64,000 bases of DNA from Terebella lapidaria (taxonomy: Eukaryota > Annelida > Polychaeta > Terebellida > Terebellidae), in contig OX424570.1 in NCBI GenBank assembly GCA_949152475.1, positions 18,286,694 through 18,350,693 of the forward strand, read 5' to 3'. The translations under genes were made by a program, and so were the position numbers. Under the pieces are notes generated by a model that had not been told where the DNA came from, searched no databases, and saw nothing but the letters and a program-made list of their open reading frames with translations. Below, piece after piece: positions 25,561 through 37,563 of the stretch (its first letter is position 1; each line of letters begins with the position of its first letter).

Positions 25561-26440
25561 AAATGCCACCCCCAATTTTTCTTTTGTTTTCTAATTGTGA
25601 AACATGATTGTGATAAGATTATTGAACACGGGTGAGACTGAGAGTTCAACGAGCAGTTGCTCATTGGACAAACGCCCACCAGCAGAAATGTTCTGCCAAC
25701 AGAGTACATTTATTCAGTGTGTTCCTGGCTTTCGTAATGTTCTTCAGGTAATACTGCCATATGTAGAACATGTAGAACTAGACATAAAAGCCTATAGGCT
25801 TTGTGGCATCCCCCAATTTTTCTTTTCTTTTCTAATGGTGAAACTTGACTGTTATTATAATACATATACCAGGATTATTGAACATAGGTGGGAGTGAGAG
25901 TTCAAATTATAGCAGTTGCTCACTAGACAAATGTCCATCAGATATTTGTTTTAATCTCAATAGGTATTAAATGTACAGACATGACAGACATTCATAATAC
26001 AAGCAAAAAGGAAATTATTCTGGGTTCTGACTAAGTAAAACAATGATAATTTGGTCACTGCATGTGAAATACAGCTAGAAAACAAAACAATGCATGTAGT
26101 TTCATCCAGATAAACACATTGCTGTTTTAACTGAATACAATGAACAATTGACCGGCAACCAAGGCCCAGGCAGACCTTCAAAGCTGTTATCTTCAGTTTG
26201 GGTCATCATTATATAACCACCTATTGTTTTCTTTAGAAAGGGAAGGAGGGCATTGTTCGAACTTGTTGGTGTTAGTATAGTAAACTGGGGTGAGGGGACA
26301 GGAGAGGGGGGGGGGGGGGGGGGGAGAAGAGGGGCAGTGCATACAAGTCACTGATACATTGCTACATTCATATGCAGATTAGACAGGCTGACAGTGGAGG
26401 TGGGGGAGGGAGAGGGGGGGGGGGGGTATTGCCTTATCAC
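25560..26440 (+). repeat. Dispersed repeat D, copy 1
   Basis: A block present three times in the window: here, at 29,050-29,640 in the same orientation, and at 46,018-46,822 inverted. Hallmarks are the palindrome AAAAGCCTATAGGCTTT (25,788-25,804), CTTCAAAGCTGTTATC, and long G runs (26,307-26,325 and 26,417-26,427). An internal duplication is visible: TTGAACACGGGTGAGA near 25,622 and TTGAACATAGGTGGGA near 25,878. Small open frames are shared by copies but lack any protein family signature. Confidence 0.7.
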
Positions 26441-26579
26441 AGGCATTACTGAGCAGGGCTCTCATATACTGCACTGGCTGAGAGGGCAGAGCCTAGCCTC
26501 ATGCTGGACATGCAGGCTGCAGTCAGTGAATACAGTAGCATGGCTCAGTCACAGTATTACATCTGCATGGGGGCAGGTG

Positions 26580-26935
26580 AGGGAAAAATTCTAAGTCCAA
26601 AAAAAAATACACCCAAAAATTTTTTTTCTCCTGGAAATTGCCTGAATCAAATTATGACATTGACAGGAATCGCCCGATTTTTTTTTCCAAAATGGCCGCT
26701 GGCGGCCATCTTGGATTTCGGATCTCGACGAAAAACAATAGGGGTTAGGAGCAAAGTATTTCGGATGAGCTGTGAAAATTTCGGAAAGATAGATCAAGGC
26801 GTTCAAGAGTTATGATCCGGAAACCGAACGGCGGAAGAAAAAAAAAGAAAAAAAAAGAAAAAAAAAAAAAAAAAAAAAACGAACAAACAGACAAAAACAT
26901 AAGGCCTCCCGATTTTCAATCGGGATGCCTAATAA
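26580..26935 (+). mobile_element. Hairpin-ended element R2, copy 1
   Basis: It follows D directly and ends in GATCCGGAAACCGAACGGCG, a long A-rich run, and the hairpin AGGCCTCCCGATT/AATCGGGATGCCT (26,902-26,931). The GGAAACC...GGCGGAA plus A-run plus AGGC/GCCT hairpin is the same plan as the satellite B inserts. Related copies are at 29,740-30,021 (hairpin lost) and 36,403-36,716 (reverse). Confidence 0.75.
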
Positions 26936-27132
26936 TAAGTTTCTCAAGACTCTATCCTGGTAATTCTCTCACGGAACAAACCATGGAATATCCAAGTAAA
27001 TACGATCATTTCAAAACTTGAAATTATGTAAGTAATTATATATGTATATATATTTAACCATATATAAATGATATCTCGAATTTGATAGCAATTATATCAT
27101 GTATATCAAACACATGAAGTTGATAGTACATT

Positions 27133-28996
27133 CACAGTGCTAACACAGATTAAGGTACCGCGCGGTACCTTAATCAAAGATGGCGGGAGGTAGGTTATGC
27201 TTCAATCTTTTACCGGCGATTTCTAGCATACACATGAGAAATGCGCGTATATTTTTGTGTTTTCTGAGAAGGAGTTACATCATATACACTGTGGATAAGT
27301 TACAAGAGATGTTATACTGGCAGTCGCGAGTAATTTGAGGGAGAAGAAATCGGCTTGATTACGGTACCACACAGAGCTGAGCGGCCTGTGATTACCGTAC
27401 CACGCGTAAAAGATTATGGTACCACATCAGAAAAATGTGTGCATAAATACACCACTGCAGAGCAAGGAGTTCAGCAAAAACTCCTGACATTTTTTCACCA
27501 GCGGAATTGGGATGGGGTCGCTCAATGGTGAAGATGATCTCAATGGTGAAGATTTGATGATGTTACACACTTCGTTTGATGTTAGCCTTTTGAAGTTCTC
27601 GAGTTTGTATGTGATCTGATTTAGCACTGGGTGATCATCAGAGAACGTTAATGTAATCTTGGCAATTTTGTTGCTGAAGACGTTTCAAAAACGATCACAG
27701 AACTTAGCCACCGAATCTGTGTCAGGAAATTTGGAGACTTTTTTCTTGTCTAGCACTGCTGCAGGGTGTTAATGAAAGATGATTTAGATATTAGAGATTG
27801 CCAGCAGAACCGTTCATGTGGAATAAGCCGCGTTGTCAATCAATTGATTATATCAATTGAGTCCTCTGACACTATAGTGACAGCGAGGTTTATAACTGGC
27901 ATACAATAGGATGGTGCACTGTGCAGTGATGTATTTATGAAATGCACATAAATTGTTCTATTGGGGTCTGTATAATTACTTGTTCTGTAAATTTTATAGT
28001 TTAAAAATGTAAAAATGGTTCTGTACTCAGTAATCATTCGAGTCATATGAATAGAATCTGACTATTAGCTGTACAAAACTGGCTCACAATAGAAACAAAA
28101 ATTTGAGAGATATTGCAGTAAAATTGCGTTGAATGTAGGATATTGTTCTTCGGAAACTTGTCATTTACAACTGTATGTAATATATTCAATTCTTGCCGAT
28201 TATCCTCGCTATTTATCCATTAACAAGCAGCCCAATCTTCATTATTTTGCCCTTTTGTGCAAAAAAATAGAACTGGCACGGACGGTTAAGACTGCCTGTT
28301 GCCATAGAAATGAGTCCCACACAGGGGCCACGCTGGTAGCATTCCATCCCTGTCCGACAGGTGGTTTATATCTTAGACAAGGTTGTTGATCTTTCCTTAA
28401 ACATTAACACTTTAAAGCAGCCCGATCTTCAATATTTTTGCCATTTTGACGGGAAATAGACCTGTTGCCATGGAAACGAGCCCTACCTTGAGGCCGGTGG
28501 TATCAGCATGTCTATTTCATATATTATGTTCATCTAGGACAAAGTTGGTAACCACCATTAAACACCTTCAAACATTAAACACTTTAAAACAGACCGAACC
28601 TCGTAAATATTGCCATTTTCGGGTGACTGTGTGTCAAAAAAGTAAAACAGGAATAGCACCTCTTTAACAGAAAAAAACATTAAATGGATAAATTGGGTAG
28701 TTGTGGTACCATAATCCACGATTCAAGGCTGTTCGTGGTACCTTAATCAACCTCACGCGGTACCATAATCAAGCCGATTTCTTCTCCCTCAAATTACTCG
28801 CGACTGCCAGTATAGCATCTCTTGTAACTTATCCACAGTGTATATGATGTAACTCCCTCTCAGAAACCACAAAAATATATACGCGCATTCCTAATGTATA
28901 TGCTAGAAATCGCCGATGAAAGGTCGAAGCATAACCTACCTCCCGCCATCTTTGATTAAGGTACCGCGCGGTACCTTAATCTGTGTAAGCACTGTG
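27133..28996. mobile_element. Element with long terminal inverted repeats and palindromic ends
   Basis: Both ends carry the same perfect 28-bp palindrome (arm GATTAAGGTACCGC) at 27,148-27,175 and 28,954-28,981. The flanking arms are inverted copies of about 290 bp: AAAGATGGCGGGAGGTAGG on the left matches CCTACCTCCCGCCATCTTT on the right, and GAGAAGAAATCGGCTTGATT matches its complement near 28,768. The inverted repeat extends outward through CACAGTGCTAACACA. The interior (27.43-28.7 kb) has no transposase. It carries a LINE fragment and three imperfect ~160-190-bp repeats starting near 28,229, 28,416 and 28,586. The superfamily is not recognised. Confidence 0.75.
27427..27770 (-). pseudogene. 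Non-LTR retrotransposon (CR1/L2/jockey-like) ORF2 fragment
   Basis: The minus-strand translation contains VAKFCDRF, an in-frame TGA, then NVFSNKIAKITLTFSDDHP, NFKRLTSNEVCNIIKSSP and DPIPIPLVKKC. The series F..FF.NKI.KI, L...EV..II.SSP and DPIP..L.K is typical of the linker between endonuclease and reverse transcriptase in CR1/L2-type LINEs (family knowledge). Only this short stretch survives. It lies inside the palindrome-ended element and is dead. Confidence 0.6.
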
Positions 28997-29049
28997 ACAT
29001 TGTTACCGGGTAATTATATTTCTATGCTTTCTTTTGATCATATTTCAAG

Positions 29050-30021
29050 GCACATCTCAATTAGTAGTAAGTGTCACAGATATGACAGATGTTCAACTGA
29101 AACATTTATATATTCATAATACAAGCAGAAAGGAACTTATTCTAGCCAAGTAAAACAGTGATAATTTGGTCACTGCATGTGAAATACCGCTAAAAACGAA
29201 ACAATGAATGTAGTTTCAATCAGACAATAACAGCCCTCTTGGTTTAACTGGGCAATGGGCAATTTTTCGTTTCCCGTGTTGAACAATGCAAGACACATTT
29301 GAGTACGTTATGATCTCCATATGCTTCAACACTGGCAGCAAAAAACTGCCCACTAGATTCGCCAGGTGTTCCGTGCTATTAAGCTAAAGACAACTGACAG
29401 GCAAACCAGCCCCAGACAGATCTTCAAAGCTGTTAACTGTAGGGGGGGGGGGGGGGGGGGACAGGGACAGGAGGTAGAGGGAGGGAGCTGGAAGTGAATC
29501 CCTAGTAAGTGGCAAACAAATCACTGCTCTCTTGTTATGTATTTCTGCTGCTACCTGTAGATTAGGCTGGCTGACAGTGATTCCAGGCACAGGAACAGTC
29601 AGTCAGTGAATACAGTAACCTGACTTTGTTACAGTAGGCCCCAGCACCAGTGTCTTCATGACCCGGGCCCAGTGACTGCATGACTGACCAGGCTTCACAG
29701 TATTTGGCTGCATAGGGAACGAGCGTCTGCATGGATGCAGGTGGGGGAAAAATTCCAATAGTCCAAACAAGTAATCCCCTGACCCCCCCCCCCCCCCCAA
29801 AAAAAAAAGTTGTTTTCCTGGAAGCTGCCTGAATCAAATGATGGTCACAAGAATCGCCCGATTTTTTTTTCGAAATGTATCCATCTTAGATATTTCGGAT
29901 CTAGGCAAAAACACAATAGGGGGCTGTAGCAAAGTAATTCGGATGAGCTGTGATAGTTACGGGATGACAGACAGCAGCGTTCCTGAGTTATGATCCGGAA
30001 ACCAAACGGCGGAAGAAAAAA
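29050..30021 (+). repeat. Second direct copy of D plus R2 (truncated by R1 copy c)
   Basis: It parallels 25,976-26,850: TTCATAATACAAGCAGAAAGG, GTGATAATTTGGTCACTGCA, CTTCAAAGCTGTTA, a G run (29,443-29,460), CAGTCAGTGAATACAGTA, GGGGGAAAAATTC and ATGATCCGGAAACCAAACGG. The R2 terminal hairpin is missing; R1 copy c begins immediately after GGCGGAAGAAAAAA. Confidence 0.75.
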
Positions 30022-31526
30022 TTAGCCCAAAGGCTAAGATAGGTTACCGGACAATTTTGGTTTGGCCATGGCAGCATTGGTAGGTAACAGACCTTGAGAT
30101 TTACCAATCAAGGTTCGCAGTGTAAACATATGACCTTGGGATTCACCAATCAAGGTCATCCGTATGAACTTCGATGTAACCATTACATGTATGTGTGCGG
30201 CATTTGATATTCTATAAGTTGGGTGGAATCGTTTAGGTCGCTCAGGTCAATTTACACATTCCAAGTCAGACATTTGGCACTCAAGGTCATCTGACGTCAA
30301 GTTCAAGGTCATCATTAGTTGTGCCATATATGTCTTCCTATATGTTCATAATGCAAACATGAGCTCTATCTGCAAGCATTTCATCTACAAAGGCAAATCT
30401 GGGCATTTTTTGACCCCAAAATGGCTGTTTTGACCTTTCAAGGTCCTCCAAGGTCAAATTCAAGGTCACCACACAAGTCGCCATATATGACTTCCCATTT
30501 GAAAGTGCCAATTTCTAAGCTCTATCTTCAAGCGTTCTATGAGTACAGTCCTGACAGCTCCCATTATGAAGGAAAAAAGTGCTGAAAATTTTCTAAGTCC
30601 AAAATTTTTTTCAAAGGGTGAAAATTTTTTTTTGCCTAGAAATGGCCCAAAATGGATAGTAATGTTATTTGGGGCGAAAAAATTTTTTTTCGCCGACTCG
30701 TCAAAAATTCAAAATGGCCGCCACACTGAGATCAGCGATTCAAGGGCAACAAAACTTATACACGTCACAGAGGTATATAAGAGGAATCTTTTTAAGCAAA
30801 AATCTCAAAACTGATCAGACAGTTTTTGAGAAAATACAGACCAGGTGCAAATTTGAGCGTTTTTCGACCTCAAAATGGCTGTTTTGACCTTTCAAGGTCA
30901 TCCAAGGTCAAATTCAAGGTCACCACACAAGTCGTCATATATGACTTCCCATTTGAAAGTGCCAATTTCTAAGCTCTATCTTCAAGCGTTCTATGAGTAC
31001 AGTCCGGACAGCTCCCATTATGAAGGGAAAAAGTACCGAAAATTTTCTAAGTCCAAAATTTTTTTCAAAGGGTGAAAATTTTTTTTTGCCCTAGAAATGG
31101 CCCAAAATGGATAGTAATGCGATTTGGGGCGAAAAAAATTTTTTTCGCCGACCCGCCAAAAATTCAAAATGGCCGCCACACGGAAACCGGCAGATTTAGG
31201 GCAACCAAACTTTTACATATCACAGAGGTATATGAGGGGAATCTTTTGAAACCAAAAACTCAAAACTGATCAGACAGTTTTTGAGAAAATGGCCGTCAAA
31301 GTCAAAAATTTAGCGTTTTTCGACAAAAACGGCCGCCATTTTGAAAAAAATGCGAAAATCAAAAAACAAAAAAATACCTCCTTCTCAAAATATTTTTAGG
31401 CATTTTTGTGCAAAATTTCAGAAAGATTCGATCGTTAACTTTAAAGATAAAAATGTTAACGCCGGACGGACGGACGGACGCAACGCCATGCCAATAGGTT
31501 ATCGGACCAAAGGTCCGGTAACCTAA
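30022..31526 (+). mobile_element. Hairpin-ended non-autonomous element R1, copy c
   Basis: Left hairpin TTAGCCCAAAGGCTAA plus GATAGGTTACCGGAC; right hairpin TTATCGGACC/GGTCCGGTAACC. It contains two ~456-bp internal repeats (GACCTTTCAAGGTC at 30,432 and 30,888) and a short GGACGGACGG run near 31,466. Several stretches match copy a closely, so spread is recent relative to satellite-edge decay. Non-coding. Confidence 0.8.
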
Positions 31527-31881
31527 AAAAGCCAGTGGACCAAGGTGCGGTATTTGACTTTCACCATGGTCAGTCCCCGATCTAACCCCCGAAATTTTCC
31601 CAAATCTGGGAACATCGCACACAGCTGTGGTGTGGCCATAAAACTTGGCTGGACCGTCCTAACGACTGTGGAAGTCACCTCCAGATATAGTATACTGCCG
31701 GACAAAAGTTCTGTCCTGAAGCCAAAGAATCCTAATATTCCCTTGAAAATATAGATAGGAATGCTAATTTTGGTACCTTAGGGGAGTAAAAAATCTACAT
31801 AAATTATATCTATCATATAAATTGAGAAAAATGCATAAAATACTGGCATAACAGTAATTTTACTGGTAATTAAGCATTAAT
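31527..31881. other. Non-coding spacer
   Basis: No gene recognised. It begins GCCAGTGGACCAAGG and includes CCCCGATCTAACCCCCG, whose complement-like partner GGGGGTTAGATCGG lies at 36,370; probably a worn dispersed repeat. Confidence 0.35.
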
Positions 31882-32559
31882 TGTATCCCCCGAACAAAGT
31901 TCGGCGGATACTATGGATTTGGCTTCGTCGTCCGCGTCCGCGTCCGCGTCCGTGTCCGCGTCCGCAGAGATTTTCTTGTGAACGCGCTACAGACCGCAAT
32001 TCTCACCCGATCACCATTATTTTTTGCAGGCACATATATAATGGTAAGATCCCGACACCAATCGATTTTGGTTGCCGTGGCAACTGAATTGGTCGTTTGG
32101 GGGCACATTTTGCATTGAAAACAGCCTGTTTGAGACACATGGCTTGTGAACGCGCTACAGGCCGCAATTCTCACCTGATCACCATTATTTTTTACAGGCA
32201 CATATATTATGGTAAGATCCCGACACCAATCGATTTTGGTTGCCGTGGCAACTGAATTGGTCGTTTGGGGACACATTTTGCATTGAAAACAGCCTGTTTG
32301 AGACACATGGCTTGTGAACGCTCTACTGATGGCAATATTTGACGAATCTCGATAATATTTGGAAGTGTTGTTGGGAAGGGCTGTCACACGAAATCGATCG
32401 TTTTTTAGAATGATCATATAAATATTAATATGTTAACAGCCTAACTTATTACAGAATTTGGAAATATCCATTTTGACATGTGAGATCATTCCAATAGCCT
32501 GTACAATGGAAGGTAATGACACTGGTATCTTGTTCAGAATGGAAAACTGATGTTTTCAG

Positions 32560-33330
32560 TGAAAACAGGACAATATTACTGAATAAGTTAACATTAGTTT
32601 TACTAGTTAAGTCTATTATTGTCCACAATAAAAATAGTTAAGACGAGAATCGTTTATTATTAGGCTCAACAAGGCAAAGGTTTTGTCCAGTACAGATTTC
32701 ATGGGTGTAACTGAATAAGTTAATATTATTTTTAATAGTTAAGTCTATTATTGACCACAATAAAAATAGTTAAGACAAGAAATATTTATTATTAACCTCA
32801 ACAAGGTAAATGTTTTGTCCAGTACAAATTTCATTGGTGTAACCGAATAAGTTAACATTATTTTCACTAGTTAAGTCTATTATTGACCACAATAAAAATA
32901 GTTAAGTCTATTATTGACCACAATAAAAATAGTTAAGAGGAGAAATATTTATTATTAAGCTCAACAAGGTAAAGATTCTGTCCAGTAGACATTTTATGTC
33001 TGTAACCAAATAAGTTAACATTTTTTTTGCTAGTTAAGTCTATTATTGACCTCAATAAAAATATTTAAGATGAGAAACAATTATTATTGAGCTCAACAAG
33101 GTTAAGGTTTTGTCCGGTAAAAATTTCTGGGTGTAACCAAATAAGTTAACATCATTTTTACATGTTAAGTCTATTATTGACCATAATGAAAATAGTTAAG
33201 ACAAGAAATATCTATTATTGGGCTCAACAAGGTGAAGGCTTTGTCCAGTAGAGATTTTATGGCTGTGACCAAATAAGTTAACATTATTTCTTGCTAGTTA
33301 AGTCTATTATTGATCACAATAGCTTTCCAT
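32560..33330. repeat. ~130-135-bp tandem array inside R4
   Basis: The block TTAAGTCTATTATTGACCAC with AATAAAAATAGTTAAGA recurs near 32,611, 32,747, 32,876, 33,034, 33,167 and 33,303. A 30-bp partial unit is inserted at about 32,906. Units also share GCTCAACAAGGTAAAG and TTTTGTCCAGTA. Confidence 0.8.
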
Positions 33331-33399
33331 GAAAACATTGATCAACTTTTACTTTGAATTTCAACTTGAGACCATGTTTGGCACAAATTATGAGTTAAA

Positions 33400-34260
33400 A
33401 TATAACTTATGGTGAAAAATTCGATCTGGCTCCAATTTCTTCATCTTGAAATGCAGTTTTGGTCAACTTTTACTTTAAATTTCAAATGGAAAGCATGTTT
33501 GGCACATATTATGAGTCGAAATATAACTCATGGTGAAAAGTTCGATCTGGCTCCAATTTCGTCATCTTGAAATGCAGTTTTGGTCAATTTTTAGTTTGAA
33601 TTTCAACTTGAAACCAAGTTTGGCACATATTATAAGTTAAAATATAACTTATAATGAAAAGTTCGATCTGGCTCCAATTTCTTCATCTTGAAATGCAGTT
33701 TTGGTAAACTTTTAGCTTGAATTTCAACACGAAACCAAGTTTGGCACATATTATGAGTTAAAATATAACTTATGACGAAAAGTTCTATCTGGCTCCAATT
33801 TCTTCATCTTGAAATGCAGTTTTGGTCAACTTTTACATTGAATTTCAACTTAATACCAAGTTTGGCACATATTATGAGTTGAAATACAATGTATAACTCA
33901 TGGCGGAAAGTTTGATCTGGCTCCAATTTCGTCATCTTGAAATGCAGTTTTGGTCAACTTTTAGTTTGAATTTCAACTTGAAACCAAGTTGGGCAGGTAT
34001 TATGAGTTAAAATATAACTTATGACGAAAAGTTCGATCTGGCTCCAATTTTGTCATCTTGAAATGCAGTTTTGGTTAACTTTTACTTTGAATGTCAACTT
34101 GAAACCATGTTTGGCACATACATGTACATGTATTATGAGTCGAAATATAACTTATGGTGAGAAGTTCGATCTGGCTCCAATTTCGTCATCTTGAAATGCA
34201 GTTTTGGTCAACTTTTACTTTGAATTTCAACTTGGAACCAAGTAAGTAAAATATTCTGAG
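33400..34260. repeat. ~121-bp tandem array inside R4
   Basis: GTTCGATCTGGCTCCAATTT recurs near 33,419, 33,540, 33,661, 33,782, 33,909, 34,030 and 34,164. Each is followed by CATCTTGAAATGCAGTTTTG and a TTTGGCACATATTATGAGT block. Confidence 0.85.
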
Positions 34261-34575
34261 TTGAAATATAAATAGGTGAAAAGATTGATCTATCTGTATT
34301 TTCGTTATTTTATCAAACATGTCGAAATGGAAATTCATATAAAGAGATTTCAGTGGTGATTTTGAATTCGATCTTCAATAACCTCGGAAGATCAATGCAG
34401 CAATTTTGGTGGGGAAAAGAAAACAGTTGTGACTTGAGATTTAACATTTCTCTGGTAATCTTTTTTAGCCCTTGCTCTAGTTTTTCACACTTGACAGTGA
34501 TATATTTGGGGCAACAGAGATGATAGGGCTATGGGGGATACACCCAAGCGGTCGTAGGCGACCGGAAGCGTCTAG

Positions 34576-34759
34576 TTGTTTTTAAACGAGGGAGGCTACA
34601 GGCTGGCCAGATGCTGGCTGCTGCAGGTGACCCCTCTCCAGGGGTCAGGGTCGTAAAACGTACAGGGGGAGCCCCAGATGCCTGGGATCCGGACCACGCG
34701 GTCAGTCTCCCTGCAGCAGCCGCCGCTTCAACAGCTTTTTCCCGCCCGCAGCCTCCCTC
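34576..34759. repeat. Foldback (inverted-repeat) element
   Basis: GAGGGAGGCTACAGGC on the left and GCCCGCAGCCTCCCTC on the right are imperfect inverted repeats; GGCTGCTGCAGG and CCTGCAGCAGCC are a second inner pair. The central TGACCCCT/AGGGGTCA forms another hairpin (34,628-34,647). No coding content. Confidence 0.55.
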
Positions 34760-36402
34760 TTGCAGTATACAATTTTAATCTGTATACATACAATATATAT
34801 GCCTATAATATATATGTACTTTTTAGTTTTAGATTTTATTAAATGGGTCTGTTAGCAGACTTGAATACCCCAAACCTGCCTTCTATTATATTTCACCATC
34901 CACGATGTAATGTTGCACCAACTATACAACAACCGAGTTTAATGGGAAATACTTGCCTCTGAACAATACAAGCGTCATGGTAGGGCATCATATCCCCATA
35001 CCCACCTCCACCCAACCCCCAACTCCCACGGGCCCTTGCACGGGCATCAGGAGCCAGAGTGGACCGGATTGTTTACTCTGGATACCTGTTGGAAGTATTG
35101 TCAGCCAGCACTGGGTCAACTGCTTCATGTGCTTGGACCATCAGCAAGTACTTGACTCCATGCTCGTTTCTTTCCCTTTTTTATGAGGCAGAAATACCAC
35201 CCCTCTCCTTTCACCTGTTCCCAACTGACATCAACAAACAGGCCGCTGAAGGGATATATGTGACCCCTGGGCCAATGTACTAATAGTTTAACTTAAGTAC
35301 TGAACATGCTCGTACATGTACTGAGCTTCTGGATATTATGCTGTGTAGAATACCAGAATACCAATGCATGTAGACTGTACCTTGGAATTGACATCCAGTA
35401 ATCAGAATTGGACTCACTCCACAATCATTGGAGTGTACCATGATTATATTTAATCCATATTATCACAAACCCATCTCTTATCGGTTTCCGATATTATTAA
35501 ATGTCAATTAACAGTAATTTCAGAAGTTCACTTTGCTAAGTTATTATGAGGTTCCCGGTTTTGACGGAATTTAGCAATAGTTCTAGTACTATTGAAAGAC
35601 ATGGTACCCAAAGCATGTGCCGGGCCGGGATTTGGAACATAATATATTGTTGAAAACTAATCATGATTATAGCGCTGTTGAAAATTAGTGTATGACTCTA
35701 CCTAATACAAATAGTATTACAGTAAAATAGTATTCAGAAACATTTAGTATCTACATGTATATTGTACTCCAGAGATTCTGTGGTTAGGGTGATATTTAAG
35801 AATCGATCAGTTACATGTAAGTTCAAATTCTTTCAATTTATTATGCATAGCACGTCCATTGCAGTCCCAACAAAACTGACAGTATTCAGTAATCATGAAT
35901 AGTGTAATCATACAATAACATGGCTTCTGATACGATATGCTTGGGCACCAAGGAGAATAGGCGTCCCGAGATATTCCTCAGGAATATATACTCAGGCGGT
36001 CAACTGGACCATTCTTGTTTTCACAGGCTACATATATATTGAAATGTGAGGTTAAACATCCCCACTCAAAGATTTGGTCATTAACCATCCCAGAAAAATT
36101 TGTGTTGTGTTATTCATGTGTTACCACAAGAGCACAATCTTTACCTGTATCAGCCCAATACATCCGATATTTTCCATGTGGCATACATGTAGGCCTACAC
36201 CACAGTGTATGTATACTGTGTGTAGGCGAGGTCCCTTACTTGGGGCCAGCAGTGTATGAGGTGTGCTAATTACAAACATGCCCTCCAGCGGCCGTCGGAT
36301 CCCACCTTTTTATGGATCCTGGGGGATTAGAGCCGGACCCCTCAAAATTCGAGATTTAATGGCTTTTTGGGGGTTAGATCGGAGACTGTGGTGATCTAAT
36401 TA
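34760..36402. other. AT-rich unique sequence, no gene recognised
   Basis: Both strands were inspected. Open frames are short and carry no domain signature. Nothing repetitive stands out except the worn GGGGGTTAGATCGG block near 36,370. Confidence 0.5.
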
Positions 36403-36716
36403 GGCATCCCGATTGAAAATCGGGAGGCCTTATGTTTCTGTCTGTTTTTTTTTTTTTTTTTTTCTTTTTTTTTTCTTCCGCCGTTTGCTTTCCGGGTCAT
36501 AACTCTTGAACGCCTTGATCTATCTTTCCGAAATTTTCAGCACTGGTCAGAAATGATATGTGGAAGAACCATGCCATGGCTACAAATCTTTGCATAGATG
36601 TTCATATACCACCAGGGAAGAACCGTATTGATTTTGGGATCAATCCGTCAAACGACCTTCAACCTAGAGCTTGAAAGAATTTTTGCTGATTCATCGCTTA
36701 AATGCCTTGTGATAAG
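36403..36716 (-). mobile_element. Hairpin-ended element R2, inverted copy
   Basis: It opens with the R2 hairpin (AGGCATCCCGATT/AATCGGGAGGCCT), then a T-rich run and CTTCCGCCGTTTGCTTTCCG, that is, R2 read backwards. It carries a GGTTCTTCC-type body like the satellite inserts (ACCAGGGAAGAACCGTATTG). It ends at the retrotransposon's 5' LTR. Confidence 0.7.
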
Positions 36717-37450
36717 TGTGGCGATTTTGCCCTAAGTTCACGGCAGGTGATTGTAAATATACATGCCATTTATGTGGCCTTTTCGTACTTGGCCTTGTTT
36801 TGACACGCTCCGTTCGAGCGTGCGTTGCCACGGCAACGCATTGTAATTTACGTTCCAGTAAACTATAACAATGGTTTGATTCTACCTCGCGTGCGTCCTA
36901 CAGTTTGTAGTGTATTATATATACACTAGAAGCTACTCGTTCGAGGAGATTGTCCGAGATTGAGTGAACAGGACGCACACGAGGCTCACCATGAGCTTTG
37001 TGTTCCCTGGTCGCGAGTAGTGGGCTCTAGAGCCCTGGGGACGATTTCCATGGGGAGGCCCGGGCTGGGAGAGACGAGTTGCTGACTCGGGGGCGCAAGC
37101 CCTGTAGATCGCCAGTTCTCTCCCTTCCCGGGACGTGTGACAGAGGCTCTGGCTAGCATGTCGGACTGTACGGGGTTCCGTCCCCGAGGCAGACCGCGGC
37201 TCGCCAGGCCCCTCCAGTTAACACCGTGGTGATGAACTTGTTTCTGAGCGGTGTCCGTAGGCCTGGGAGAGTCGGGTGGGCTGTTACCTGGTTACCAGTA
37301 ATCGTAGAGTAGTTACCGTGTCCGCAGTGACCTCCGGTGAGCGGCGCCGCCGCAAGGACCCGGAATAGCGGATGCGCGTCCGCAAGGACTCGCGGTGAGA
37401 GGACTATCCTCGAGGATCCCGAAGAGCGGACGATAGTCAATAACTTTACA
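36717..37450 (+). repeat. 5' LTR (734 bp)
   Basis: It runs TGTGGCG to CTTTACA. Reading against the 3' LTR shows about seven substitutions and one 11-bp difference (GTTGCCGTTGC extra in the 3' LTR near 45,230), so divergence is around 1%. No AATAAA was obvious, so the polyadenylation signal is unclear. Confidence 0.95.
36916..36923 (+). promoter_or_regulatory. Candidate TATA box in the 5' LTR
   Basis: TATATATA within GTGTATTATATATACAC. It is preserved in the 3' LTR at 45,327-45,334. RNA would be expected to start about 25-30 bp downstream, giving the U3/R border; inferred from position. Confidence 0.5.
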
Positions 37451-37451
37451 T

Positions 37452-37470
37452 TGGTGCCGTGACCAGGATC
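37452..37470 (+). other. Primer binding site, tRNA-His type
   Basis: TGGTGCCGTGACCAGGATC begins one base after the LTR. Its first 12 bases complement the 3' end of animal tRNA-His (TCACGGCACCA, from knowledge of that tRNA). Minus-strand DNA synthesis would start here. The small LTR at 50,886-51,021 is followed by TTGGTGCCGT, so both families use the same primer. Confidence 0.7.
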
Positions 37471-37563
37471 AGTCCGACAGTGTTCCATTGCAGCCTACCG
37501 TCACAGTGTTGTAGTCTCCTTCGTCCCTGGGGATCGCTCGCTCCTCACGGACAACTCGAAAAA

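Larger units (their letters stand above)
31882..34541 (+). mobile_element. Hairpin-ended element R4 with two internal tandem arrays
   Basis: The left end is an imperfect hairpin (GTATCCCCCGAAC / GTTCGGCGGATAC), and GTATCCCCC is inverted at the right end as GGGGGATAC (34,533-34,541). Just outside lies a further hairpin, CGGTCG/CGACCG. Inside, left to right: a CGTCCG hexamer run (31,930-31,965); two ~174-bp repeats (AACGCGCTACAG at 31,981 and 32,148); a ~130-bp tandem array (32,560-33,330); and a ~121-bp tandem array (33,400-34,260). Non-coding; short open frames across the repeats are chance. Confidence 0.7.

Noticed and set aside
25604..26181. Host gene in repeat D
   Set aside because: Frames are shared by all D copies, interrupted by stops and G runs, and have no domain signature.
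18522..31075. Repeated frames such as MAVLTFQGHPRSNSRSPHKS as genes
   Set aside because: They recur with the internal R1 repeat and read through its GGTCA blocks; no protein family match is apparent.
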